Of a DNA stretch of 53,171 nt, positions 42,701 to 51,423 are shown piece by piece. A model generated the notes under the pieces. The model saw only the letters and a program-made list of their open reading frames with translations, ran no database searches and was not told the DNA's origin. The position numbers and the translations under genes are program-made. The first letter of the stretch is position 1. The number at the start of each line of letters is the position of its first letter. Origin of the DNA: a virus; the IMG/VR virus record IMGVR_UViG_3300032308_000975, positions 1-53,171 of that record; one strand, given 5' to 3'.

Positions 42701-45700
42701 AAATTCGTGGACGGTGATCAAATATAATGAACCTCCCACATTGAGGATCATTTCAGTATCTGCAGTAGACGAAGCAAATAAAATTGCACGAATTACCTTT
42801 AATTCACTGCATACTATTGCTGTTGATGATATAATCGGTATTAGAGATGTATCCGAGCTCACAGGATTTAGAAAAGTGGTAGCTCGAGGAAAAACCTATG
42901 TTGATGTAAAATATACGGCAGTTAAGCCCGAAATGGAAGATAGTACATCTGCAGCTGTTGGAATATTTTCAGATGTACGATACACTTCTTATGACGACAT
43001 CGACGAAGAATATATCGCAGCATCCGGTAGCGGAACTAAATTTTGGATAGATGACAACAGCACCGGAAAATGGACAGTCATAGAAAAAGTTAGACAGTAC
43101 TCAAACATTGATTTAGTCAACTACGGAGTAACGAATCCTATAGGTCTGGGCTCGGCAGTTGTTTATATTGAAAACTTAAAACAGGTAGTAGCAAATTTAA
43201 CAGCCTCGGGTTATGTGTTAGTTTATACAGAAAGCACAGATTCGATGAGACTAAGACAGATTATTTCTCCTCCGTCGGGTTTCGAAGCCGCACTACTAGG
43301 CTGCTTCGGCGAAGTTTTAACAGTCAGTCCTGATTATAGGTTTTTAGTGATAGGATCTCCTCTGGCTAGCGGAGTAAACAGTAGATTTAGAGGAAATCTA
43401 AGATTAGATGTTCAGTATGTTCCAGACGACATAGTTTTCTATCAAGATAAAACCTGGAAAGCAGTTAACGATATTCCTAGTTATGACGGAAGCTCGATAG
43501 ATTTTGCTTCAGAAGATTGGACTCCCGCTACCATAATAGAAGCAGTTTCTAATGGAGTGGGTACAGGATTTGCCGAGCAGGGGATGGTATCTGTTTATCG
43601 TTATGCAGATAACAGATGGGAAAATACTGTAAACATTCTCAGCCCGAGACCGTCTCAGGGAGAACACTTCGGTAGTGATATATCTATAGGTGTTTCCGGC
43701 AGCACATATTACATGGCTGTGTCTGCTAAAGATTCTATGGGAGGAAAAGGCAGAGTATATCTATTCTATTACACTGGAACGGAATGGAAACAGTTAGAAA
43801 ATCCTAATTACGCTGGAATTTATTCTACAGTAGAAGCTGTACCATATCCCATCGGAACTATCGTATGGGATGAAGATTTTCTTTGGGAAGCAACAGCTAA
43901 TCAGCAAGGCGCAGCTACCAAACCTAGCGACAGCGTTAGCGGTTGGAAAAAATTAGATCCTGTATCTACAGATTGCTCTTTGCCTAATATAATTTCAGTA
44001 GCAGACGATGACGGTTCTACTTTGATGTCCGGTATATTAACAGCAGACCAATTAGCCGAAGCAGTTAAAGAAGGTGATCAGTTCGGATTCGAAACCGCTA
44101 TGAACTATGATGGTTCTATTTTAGTAGTAGGAACTCCTAACAGCGACGGGCAGTTTTACAATAATTACAAAGGTTTATACAAGTCTTATCAAGAATATAA
44201 ACATGGAGATGTGGTAAAATCTGATGACAACTATTATAGATTAGGATCACCCGATTCTACCGTAGATTCGACGAACGCCATAAAGGGAGTGGATCCAGCA
44301 TCAGGAGAACCTTGGTTTAATATCACAGATTCTACTCCTACAGGTCGTACAGGAAAAATTTATATCTATAAGAGAACTGGTTCTCTATTCTTGTTAAAAC
44401 AGATAATTACGGCAGATAACTTAGCAGACTATAGCGATTTACCAGCAGGTGATACAATAGAGATAGGAGATCTGTTTGGATATTCTGTTGATATAGATCC
44501 TTCAGGAGCAACGATAGCAGCCAGCGCCCCTAGAGCCGACCTCGGAGGTCAGACACAGGGAGTAGTTTACATATTTGAAACAGCTAGTACAGAAAGTATA
44601 GAATATAGATTAAAACAAAAGATACAAAGTTTTGAAGAATACAATAACGAATTCTTTGGATCAAAGATCAGAATCAGTCCAGGATTAGAAAAAATCGTAG
44701 TCGGTGCTAAGAATGCAGGATATACTCTGATCACAGGGTTTGAAGCAGGTACAACTTTTGATAGAAATAAAACAAGATTTTCAGATTCTCAAGGATATCC
44801 AGGACAGGTGTATGTTTATGAAAACAAAGCTGGAAAATATCTGCTAACAGAAAAACTTGAAACAGACTTTGTTCGTAATGAATCTTTTGGTTATACTTTA
44901 GACTGCACTAGATCTACGATAGTAGTAGGTTCACCTAACTATAAACTCGATAATGAACGAGTCGGAAAGGTAAGATTATTTAGAAAGGTGTCGGGTAGCA
45001 GTAGCCTTAAAACTTTAGCCACACAACAGCCTTTAATCAATATAGATCTGTTAAAAAATATTGAACTTTATAATATTGACGATCATACAAGAATAGCAGA
45101 ATTAGATATTGTTGATCATTTTAAATTAAAGATATTAAATGTAGCTGAACAAGAATTATCTTTCAAGGTACCTTATGATCCTGCTTTCTATGATAAAGGT
45201 ACAGAGGAAGTAACCGTTGATGCTTCTCAGCCTTGGTATGAAAAGAATGTAGGAAAATTGTGGTGGGATCTCAGCACAGTCAAATTTAACTATTACGAAC
45301 AAGGTGACGATGCCTATAAGATAGGCTATTGGAATTCGCAATCTATAGGATCCTCGGTGGATGTCTACGAATGGATCGAATCAGTATTGCTGCCCTCAGA
45401 ATGGTCTATCTTAGCAGATACTACAGAGGGATTAGCAGAAGGTATATCCGGACAGCCGAAATATCCCAACAATTCAGTTTACAATACTAAACAAATTTTT
45501 AATCCTAATACTGGACAAGAAGTTGGGACCAAATATTATTATTGGGTAAAAAATAAAACCACTTTACCTTCTTTCGAATTAGGAAGAAGAATGCCGGCTG
45601 CTTCTGTAGCAGATATGATTAATAATCCAATTGGTTCAAATATTCCGTTTATTTCAATCATAGCTGCTGATAAATTTTTAGCTTATAATATTAGAAACAT

Positions 45701-48700
45701 TTTGACAACAGATAGAACTCTATTAAATGTTGAATATAATAAGGATCCTTCAAAATTAAATTTAGCACATAATGAATATCAGCTGCTTACTGAGGGAGTT
45801 TCTTCGAGCAATCCTACAGAGTATTTAGAAAGGAAATGGATTGACAGTTTAATAGGGTTCGACGAGGCAGGAAATTCAGTACCAGATCCTAAATTAGCTG
45901 AAAATCAAAAATACGGTTTACGTTTTAGACCTAGACAAAGTATGTTTGTTGATAGGATCAAAGCGATAAAGATAGTGATCGACCGTGCCAATAATATATT
46001 GGCCAGCAAACCGTTTTCTGATCTAATAGATCTTTCAAATTTTAATTCTAAAGATCCTTTACCGTCAAAACCTTTAAATGCTTTTGACTTTGAAGTAGAC
46101 GATTATGTTGATCTACTTCAAGTTGGAGTTGTGAGAGTAAAACAAGCGGTGTTTAGGGCTAATATAATTAATGGAAAAATTGATACCATAGACATTGTAG
46201 ATCCGGGTTTTGGTTATAGAAATGCTCCTTTTATAGAAATTGAAGGAACAGGATCGGGAGCTACAGCAGAAATAACCGTAGACGCTCAGGGAAGAGTTAA
46301 TTCTATTACTGTTACTAACAAGGGCAGAAAATACACCTTCGCTAATATTAAAATCAGACCTTTCTCTGTACAGGTTATTTCGGACTCCACAGCCGACGGA
46401 AGATGGAGTATCTATTCTTGGGATCAACAGAGGAAAATATTTTACAGAAGTAAATCTCAGGCCTATGACGTTTCTAGATATTGGTATTATATAGATTGGT
46501 GGAAAGATGGATATGATGAGGATTCTCGTATCGTAAAAGAAATCAATAATTTTTACGAAGAAAGCTACTATATTATCAAAGAAGGGGATCTATTACGTGT
46601 AAAAGAATATGCCAGCGGCGGATGGGCGGTATTTAAGAAAACAGCTCCAGGACAGGGAGAAGTGTCCGGAGACTATCAATTAGTAGGCAGACAAAATGGT
46701 ACTCTGCAGATCTCCTCTTCAGTATACGATACAAGCTCTGCTGCTATAGGATTCGATAATGTAGGAACATTCGATTCTGATCTGTACGATCTTCAGCCAG
46801 CTAGGGAATTGAGAATATTATTGAAAGCGATCAAAGAAGATCTTTGTGTAGAAGATCTTGCTGTAGAATGGAATAATATGTTTTTTGCCTCAATAAGATA
46901 TTCATATTCAGAACAGGATTTTATAGACTGGGCATTCAAAACTAGCTTTGTCAGCGCAGTGCATAATGTCGGGCCATTATCTCAACCTGTAAATTATACT
47001 AATGATAATCTTTTAGCATACCAAACATATATCGAAGAAGTAAAACCTTTTAGAACAACAATTAGAGAATATACCAGCAGGTATACAAAGATAGAAGGAA
47101 CAGGGTCTGCCGTATCGGATTTTGATTTACCGGCCGATTATTCGACAGCAGCCGAACTGATACTACCGATAAGGGGCTCGTTTGATAAGACTGGTCAGTA
47201 CCCCTGGCAGTATTGGTATGATAACAATGGTTATTCGATCGTGAGAATCGATGTATCTGATGCCGGCGGAGACTATACTAACCCACCTAAAGTATTGATA
47301 GAGGGCGACGGAACAGGTGCTACTGCCCGAGCATTCGTATCTAGCCAGAGGGTATCGGGCATAGAAGTTTTAACTGCAGGCGAAGGATATAAAACTACTC
47401 CAACAATTTATCTAGTTGGCGGAAACGGGACTTCGACCCGGATCGCTAAAGCAGTTGCCATTCTGGGCGATACCAAAGTTCGATCATTCAATGTTGGAAT
47501 GAAATTTGATAGAATAAGCAAATCAGGAATATTCCAAAACTTCCAACAAACCCAAACATTTGTAGCTACGGGATTAACATCTGTATTTGATTTAAATTAT
47601 CCTCCTACAAGAAATAAAGATAGAATATCAATTAAGAAAAATAATCAAACGGTCCTGAACAGCGATTATAATATATCACTGTTTAGTGTTTATAACGATG
47701 CTTATACTGTACCTAAAGGTAGATTAATTTTTAATTCATCACCGATAGCCGGAGATGTTATAGAAATAACCTACGACAAGAATACCTTAATACTAGATAG
47801 CGTAAACAGAATAGATAGATTCTATGCTCCTATGCCGGGGATGAAAGGCAAGGAAAAGAATCAACTTATGACAGGTATTGATTTTGGTGGAGTACAAATA
47901 CAGGGTACAACATTTGATGTTACCGGGGGCTGGGATGCTCTTCCTTGGTACGTGGACAGTTGGGACAGCGTAGAGTCTAGCGCAGATTATTATTACATCG
48001 CCGACGGCAGTACCACATTTATCGTGTTACCGTTTACACCTAAAGAAGGTGAAATATGGACTATCTACCTTAAGAGGTTATCCGAAAGTAGACCTACAAG
48101 GATCGATGATCCTTATTGGGGAAAGTATGACGGGTCAACAGTACAGCCCAACGGCAGAGTAACTGCTCCTAAAAATGCTCGCATGCCGACAATAATAGGG
48201 GACGGTTCTACTAATGTCGTAGAGCTACGGGATTCTGTAACAGATTTAGCATATGTTGAAGTTGATGCTGGAGATACATTAATATTTAGACCAGTTGAAA
48301 GCGACGGATCTGTTGTTATCACAGATGTTAATCTTTTAGATACACGTATTAGTGGGGGATCTTTATCAGCAGCAGCAGGTGCTTATCAAACAGCCACTGG
48401 TTTAACTCCCGAGGAAATAATAATTTCCGGTGATAAGTTTATCAGTCCGGATCAGGTTCCTGCTCCTGAAGAAAACGTTCCTGGACAAATACTCGACAGT
48501 TTAAGCATCAAAGTCTTTAATTTAACTAATGAAGCTGGTATACCTTTACAATCTAAAGTTGTAAGGAGTGATGGAAATACATTAAGGTATGATATTGGAT
48601 TAAAAGTTATAGAAAACAATTCAGTTGCTGTTTATGTTAATAAAATTAAACAGGAACAGAATGTAGATTATGAAGTTGATTTGGCAACCGACACTGTGCT

Positions 48701-50741
48701 TTTCCTATATCAGACTAATGATGGAGATCTGATAGAAATTGTATCTATCGGAATAGGTGGGGTTGGAATCTTAGACTATCAAGAATTTACAGCAGATGGA
48801 GACACTAATTTATTTTTAACAAATTCATTGTTTAATCAAACCGATGCTATTTTTGTAACAGTGAATGGGGAACAGTTCGACGTAGAATTTATAGACAGTT
48901 CTACAGTAATAGACAGACAAAATAGAACGATGGTACAGTTCGGAACCCCGCCAGCCCCCCAGTCGATTATTAAAATATTAACATTTGGATTCCACGATAC
49001 TGATGTCTTTGGAGATGCGCCATTGATTAGGATTAATCAACAGATTTTCTTTTTCGATGGAAGTACAAATTCATTCTCATTGGATAATTTTGTAGATCTA
49101 AATAGAAATTCTAAGGAAGCTCCAGTATTAGTAGAAATTAATGGATCAGCATTACAGGGATTAGACACTACCTACATAATCTACGATGGAACCAACAACG
49201 AAATTACAGTCGGTATAGATCCAGAGGAATCGATCGGTGCCATCACATCCGGAGAATTGAAAATTTATGTCAATAATGAACTGAAACGTTTCGTTCTTGA
49301 TTATGTGTATAACGGTAATGCTAATCAGGTTATAATTCCACCATCTAATCTAGTTGTTGGGGATATCATAAAAATTGAAAATAGTTTCCGATCAAAATAT
49401 AACATTAATCAAGGAAATTTAACTATAGCTCCCGAAGTGTTTAATAATTTACAAAGAAACGACGATAGCACATTAAAGGATGTTATAAAAATTACCTGGT
49501 TCAGCGAATATCCTAGTCTCGATTTGATAGCTGACGAATATACAGGCGGAAAGGTACAATACAAATTACCAAGAAATCCTTTAGCTATAGATTATGTTTG
49601 GGTATATAAAAATGGTATTCGTCTAACTCAAGACAAGGATTATACCTTATCTTTACCTAGGGGAGTTTTATATCTTGTTAACGGATCCTCTAATGCCGAT
49701 ATAATTAAAATTATCATATTTGGTAATAGGCCTTATCGATCACCTAGAGCATTTGAGATATTCAAGGATATGCTTAATAATGTACATTATAAGAGATATT
49801 CTAGAAACAAAGATATTAAATTATCTAAGGATCTAACTTATTTCGCCGATCAAATAGAAGTAACCGATGGTAGTTTATTAGCTGATCCTATTCCTAATAG
49901 AAAAATACCCGGAGTCGTGTCTATCAATAACGAGAGAATCGAATATTTCGAAAAGATCGGGAATATACTTTCAAAATTAAGAAGGGGAAGTCTTGGAACG
50001 GCTATCGCAGAACTCCATTCTGTAGGCAGTTTTGTTGTTGACGTTGGAGCCACTGAAACTCTTCCTTATGCGGAATCACAGGAAAGGATTGATTTCACTA
50101 CAGCATCAACAATCAATCTTATACCGGACGGAACTTCTAGAACGTTTGAGAATTTAGAGGATTTGTATCTTGGATATGGAAATAAACGTGACATATCTGT
50201 TAAAATCAACGGAGATTTAGTTAATCCCGATTACTACTTAGTAGACACAGATTTGGGCACTTTGAGATTCGTTGACCCGATTCAATTGGCAGAAACAGAT
50301 ATCGTCACTGTTACGCCTTTGCTTGTAGGTCCTTTAGATTTTGTTCCCCTGGAAAGAAGAGATTCTCAAGGAAATTCCTTAGAATTTTCTTATAAAGAAA
50401 CTATTCCAGATAATTATTATCCTTGTGATCAATTTGAAGTGTTCAAATCGGGTACTAGATTAAGGAAAAATCCTATAGCGGTTTATCAAGAAGAATTAGG
50501 ATTGACTAGTCCGCAGGCTGATATAAATCTAGAAGCAGAATTTTCTGTAGATGGATCTGCTGCTTATATAAGATTGACGGAAGAAGCAGCGCCGGGAACA
50601 AGAATTACTGTGATTAGAAGACAGGGTAATTTATGGTATGAAAGAGGTGAAAATACTGCTAGTAGAGGTATAACTCTGCTTGAAAATACTACACCTATAG
50701 CAGAATTTATTTTTCAAAAGGGCTCAGAATTGCCCGAATAA
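36771..50741 (+). CDS. Giant baseplate-associated protein in the gp7 position (4656 aa)
   Basis: One unbroken frame of 13,971 bases, 6 bases after gp6. N-terminal residues 1-140 (MDKDIFPESNIPVRRSKDLL, then WNPPIDWDKLINYREYFWVP) look like a virion anchor. At least six segments match small carbohydrate-binding modules with the pattern Y..G..V.y....Y.a....W..l, near residues 217, 1462, 1720, 2212, 2354 and 2470. Six FG-GAP repeats (for example GDQFGFETAMNYDGSILVVG and GDLFGYSVDIDPSGATIAAS), at about 2174-2724, suggest an integrin-like beta-propeller; three binding modules lie between its blades. Two related repeats with GTGSGATA and GDGTGATA lie near 3137 and 3492. T4 gp7, the largest wedge protein, has 1032 residues. 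Role in baseplate periphery and glycan binding is inferred. Confidence 0.85.
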   Translation: MDKDIFPESNIPVRRSKDLLPEIFKTESNNKFLGGLVDPLIQPGVLDKKVGYVGRRYGKTFRSSDVYLDNDQTLRSRYQLEPGVIVRNDVNVEGFYDYIDFKNQLKFFGNIEERDDLITSQHHYTWNPPIDWDKLINYREYFWVPDGPPGVRIQGQSQKIVSTYRVTLGANSYIFSPDGQTNNPTITLYRGQTYKFNLNVPGDFFVIRSNIDTGSLTYNPIVGYQKGQIVLYGNNLYQAQGNVPIAGLNAPLDTTSGIWKLLENLQEQKQALDYDQGVVNNRSEKGTVIFDVPFDAPDTLFYQSLTDPNKFGKFVIDSVENNTKIDVSNEILGKADYLSSNGVQLSNGMILRFEGLVTPVKYASGSWLVEGVGEEITLTKFSDLSVSQLLSTISPEILFDDGGFDTAPFDDAAAYPAAKDYITISKSSKDSNPWSRYNRWFHRSVLEYSHNFNNSNFDSPESARAKRPIIEFKPNLQLFNHGAVAKQSVDYVDDFTTDVFSSIEGAVGYNIDNEELFEGARLLITADTDRLVNNKIYTVRFITHNNRRQISLIPTEDSETAPGECVLVQRGLTNKGLMFNFDGTRWNKSQLKTTINQAPLFDLFDENEISFSNAETYPVSSFAGSKLVSYKTGVGPNDSELGFPISYLNIDNVGDIQFDNNFEQDIFTYKINRVTFSKKLSLGYFKLNLVSGTQYSNGWIPLDNTFVQPIIETVVAEDSNTIECDIIDWDAVSDEQIKKLVIYKNGIRYDVPYTRTVNQFVFEKDFVKGDSVTFRLYADFDPKFGYYEIPIGLERNPLNNEIDTFTLGQVNDHLLSALDLFDDFEGIYPGQNNLRDISGYQPLCRRFVKHSGLSPLAILLLCDKQVNIIKSIQYSRREYTDFKNNFIKLSDERYTGQTVVELVDEILEEMGRARSAANSFSNSDMVGSGAYTTIEYQVEDEGIKTFALSSKFDLNTLSNKAVYVYINGQQILHGRDYEFNSIFGFVNIKASVIEGDKIEIREYVTTGSSFIPPTPTKLGLYKKYTPRKFLDDTYRIPKEVIQGHDGSITIAYGDFRDDVLLELEHRIYNNIKQEYDETLFDIDAVLGGYYDTGLFNKKQVDNIVNRDFLSWISGTTTDYVNNIYFDSEDSYTYTYSNMTNIEGTKALPGYWRGVYQWYYDTDRPHRCPWEMLGFSEKPDWWEEQYGAAPYTSGNLLLWEDIRDGIIRQGARSGTYPRYQRPSILSHLPVDGDGNLLSPLDSGLAANFSLINNQGRFFLGDVSPAEYAWRSSSEWPYSILTVLCLLKPFEFLTDNFIKSSVRNNKLGQTVDKTSGLFTRIEDITRDDFDHLKSSGLCRFVIDYLKGTSTPTSILADKISRLDVNLSYRMSGFVDQQQQKFILDSKNPKSQSSSIFIPVENYDIIFNVSSPIGSITYSGVIVEKIDRGFKMSGYDALDPFFEYYQPVASQQDPLISIGGVSENFVEWNAEKFYNNGVVCRYNSNFYRALKSHTSGDTFDLSAWKQLPALPKVGSIDAFKRKNFNKTKTKILVYGEILPDVQSVVDFFLGYEEFLKSKGLVFDGYNIETQSPKDWFTSVKEFMYWTKHNWDVGSLITFSPIADRIEFNIQIGVADNLLDSFYGYQVLKNDGLPLRPEFINVTRDFQKLVVSTTNTNNGIYFFKGHLVLKEHVTVFDDRTVFNDVIYDKPTGYRQERIKSRGFRTVDWDGDYTSPGFLFDNVNIDVWQPFTDYKLGDIVAYKSFYWTSQTNQLGSEEFNDTLWTKLDSTPQKGLISNFDYRINQFEDYYEADADGIGSSQRDLSRHLIGYQSRDYLQQLAEDQVSQFKLYQGFIREKGTANAIVKVFDKLSESSDDSIVLNEEWAFQVGNFGGTDQTTRFEFEIKKDEFEINPQPIFITLSESTGPEVDQYVRIPFSKFTLSPNPFTTNLNPVSEYDKLNRSAGYVSFNDVDYTIKNRDDLLNFDINTVKENSLFWVTFDLNSWTVIKYNEPPTLRIISVSAVDEANKIARITFNSLHTIAVDDIIGIRDVSELTGFRKVVARGKTYVDVKYTAVKPEMEDSTSAAVGIFSDVRYTSYDDIDEEYIAASGSGTKFWIDDNSTGKWTVIEKVRQYSNIDLVNYGVTNPIGLGSAVVYIENLKQVVANLTASGYVLVYTESTDSMRLRQIISPPSGFEAALLGCFGEVLTVSPDYRFLVIGSPLASGVNSRFRGNLRLDVQYVPDDIVFYQDKTWKAVNDIPSYDGSSIDFASEDWTPATIIEAVSNGVGTGFAEQGMVSVYRYADNRWENTVNILSPRPSQGEHFGSDISIGVSGSTYYMAVSAKDSMGGKGRVYLFYYTGTEWKQLENPNYAGIYSTVEAVPYPIGTIVWDEDFLWEATANQQGAATKPSDSVSGWKKLDPVSTDCSLPNIISVADDDGSTLMSGILTADQLAEAVKEGDQFGFETAMNYDGSILVVGTPNSDGQFYNNYKGLYKSYQEYKHGDVVKSDDNYYRLGSPDSTVDSTNAIKGVDPASGEPWFNITDSTPTGRTGKIYIYKRTGSLFLLKQIITADNLADYSDLPAGDTIEIGDLFGYSVDIDPSGATIAASAPRADLGGQTQGVVYIFETASTESIEYRLKQKIQSFEEYNNEFFGSKIRISPGLEKIVVGAKNAGYTLITGFEAGTTFDRNKTRFSDSQGYPGQVYVYENKAGKYLLTEKLETDFVRNESFGYTLDCTRSTIVVGSPNYKLDNERVGKVRLFRKVSGSSSLKTLATQQPLINIDLLKNIELYNIDDHTRIAELDIVDHFKLKILNVAEQELSFKVPYDPAFYDKGTEEVTVDASQPWYEKNVGKLWWDLSTVKFNYYEQGDDAYKIGYWNSQSIGSSVDVYEWIESVLLPSEWSILADTTEGLAEGISGQPKYPNNSVYNTKQIFNPNTGQEVGTKYYYWVKNKTTLPSFELGRRMPAASVADMINNPIGSNIPFISIIAADKFLAYNIRNILTTDRTLLNVEYNKDPSKLNLAHNEYQLLTEGVSSSNPTEYLERKWIDSLIGFDEAGNSVPDPKLAENQKYGLRFRPRQSMFVDRIKAIKIVIDRANNILASKPFSDLIDLSNFNSKDPLPSKPLNAFDFEVDDYVDLLQVGVVRVKQAVFRANIINGKIDTIDIVDPGFGYRNAPFIEIEGTGSGATAEITVDAQGRVNSITVTNKGRKYTFANIKIRPFSVQVISDSTADGRWSIYSWDQQRKIFYRSKSQAYDVSRYWYYIDWWKDGYDEDSRIVKEINNFYEESYYIIKEGDLLRVKEYASGGWAVFKKTAPGQGEVSGDYQLVGRQNGTLQISSSVYDTSSAAIGFDNVGTFDSDLYDLQPARELRILLKAIKEDLCVEDLAVEWNNMFFASIRYSYSEQDFIDWAFKTSFVSAVHNVGPLSQPVNYTNDNLLAYQTYIEEVKPFRTTIREYTSRYTKIEGTGSAVSDFDLPADYSTAAELILPIRGSFDKTGQYPWQYWYDNNGYSIVRIDVSDAGGDYTNPPKVLIEGDGTGATARAFVSSQRVSGIEVLTAGEGYKTTPTIYLVGGNGTSTRIAKAVAILGDTKVRSFNVGMKFDRISKSGIFQNFQQTQTFVATGLTSVFDLNYPPTRNKDRISIKKNNQTVLNSDYNISLFSVYNDAYTVPKGRLIFNSSPIAGDVIEITYDKNTLILDSVNRIDRFYAPMPGMKGKEKNQLMTGIDFGGVQIQGTTFDVTGGWDALPWYVDSWDSVESSADYYYIADGSTTFIVLPFTPKEGEIWTIYLKRLSESRPTRIDDPYWGKYDGSTVQPNGRVTAPKNARMPTIIGDGSTNVVELRDSVTDLAYVEVDAGDTLIFRPVESDGSVVITDVNLLDTRISGGSLSAAAGAYQTATGLTPEEIIISGDKFISPDQVPAPEENVPGQILDSLSIKVFNLTNEAGIPLQSKVVRSDGNTLRYDIGLKVIENNSVAVYVNKIKQEQNVDYEVDLATDTVLFLYQTNDGDLIEIVSIGIGGVGILDYQEFTADGDTNLFLTNSLFNQTDAIFVTVNGEQFDVEFIDSSTVIDRQNRTMVQFGTPPAPQSIIKILTFGFHDTDVFGDAPLIRINQQIFFFDGSTNSFSLDNFVDLNRNSKEAPVLVEINGSALQGLDTTYIIYDGTNNEITVGIDPEESIGAITSGELKIYVNNELKRFVLDYVYNGNANQVIIPPSNLVVGDIIKIENSFRSKYNINQGNLTIAPEVFNNLQRNDDSTLKDVIKITWFSEYPSLDLIADEYTGGKVQYKLPRNPLAIDYVWVYKNGIRLTQDKDYTLSLPRGVLYLVNGSSNADIIKIIIFGNRPYRSPRAFEIFKDMLNNVHYKRYSRNKDIKLSKDLTYFADQIEVTDGSLLADPIPNRKIPGVVSINNERIEYFEKIGNILSKLRRGSLGTAIAELHSVGSFVVDVGATETLPYAESQERIDFTTASTINLIPDGTSRTFENLEDLYLGYGNKRDISVKINGDLVNPDYYLVDTDLGTLRFVDPIQLAETDIVTVTPLLVGPLDFVPLERRDSQGNSLEFSYKETIPDNYYPCDQFEVFKSGTRLRKNPIAVYQEELGLTSPQADINLEAEFSVDGSAAYIRLTEEAAPGTRITVIRRQGNLWYERGENTASRGITLLENTTPIAEFIFQKGSELPE

Positions 50742-50745
50742 ATAC
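50738..50745 (+). promoter_or_regulatory. Late promoter-like motif ATAAATAC over the giant gene stop
   Basis: Plus-strand ATAAATAC covering the TAA stop (50739-50741). Transcription would begin near 50752, just after the first ATG of the next gene, so it would favour translation from the ATG at 50774. Confidence 0.4.
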
Positions 50746-50749
50746 AATC

Positions 50750-51421
50750 ATGGATGATAAAGAAGACAAAAAAATGGCTCCAGAAACTGAAAATCACGTA
50801 GAAAATACGAAAAAACGCCCCGACGAACAGTCAGGATTCCACTTTGAGGGTCACATTAAGATTTTTGATCCCCAGTCCGGACAGATTTTTATTGATAAAA
50901 GAAATGCCATACACTACGAAAATATGAGTGTGGCAATGGCTAATAGTATCAGTAACCAGGGCAAAGGAACGTTCTATGAAATGGTGTTTGGCACAGGCGG
51001 AACAACAGTTGATCCTACCGGGTTGATTACCTATCTCACACCAAACACTATAGGAATTAATAGTAATCTTTATAATCAAACTTTTAGAAAAGTAGTGGAT
51101 CAGAGTGCTGTTGAAAACATCGATCCTGTCAGAAATAAAATGGAAATCAGGCATGTTAGTGGCGCTACTTATACAGATGTATTAATTACCTGCCTGTTAG
51201 ATTACGGTGAACCTGATGGACAGGATGCTTTTGATAACAGTCAAGACATGGATGGGAATTTTGTTTTTGACGAACTGGGAATTAAATCTTATGATCCAAG
51301 CGGCAACGGTAAATTGTTGACCCATGTGATCTTTCATCCGATCCAGAAATCATTGAATAGATTACTGCAGATAGATTATACGATTAGGATCCAGAGTTTA
51401 ACTGGATTTAATGAGGTTTAA
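50750..51421 (+). CDS. Virion structural protein (223 aa) between giant wedge protein and fiber
   Basis: A 223-residue protein. The first 30 residues are charged and poorly ordered; the ordered part begins at GFHFEGHIKIFDPQSGQIFI. Then come YENMSVAMANSISNQGKGTF, an FGTGGTTVDPTG loop, and a C-terminal beta part with GKLLTHVIFHPIQKSLNRLL. There are no enzyme motifs. By order it stands where T4 has gp8-gp11, baseplate parts that link wedges and fibers, but no homology can be claimed. The start is either ATG 50750, without a good ribosome site, or ATG 50774, which fits the promoter at 50738. It ends two bases before the collar fiber. Confidence 0.65.
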   Translation: MDDKEDKKMAPETENHVENTKKRPDEQSGFHFEGHIKIFDPQSGQIFIDKRNAIHYENMSVAMANSISNQGKGTFYEMVFGTGGTTVDPTGLITYLTPNTIGINSNLYNQTFRKVVDQSAVENIDPVRNKMEIRHVSGATYTDVLITCLLDYGEPDGQDAFDNSQDMDGNFVFDELGIKSYDPSGNGKLLTHVIFHPIQKSLNRLLQIDYTIRIQSLTGFNEV

Positions 51422-51423
51422 AA

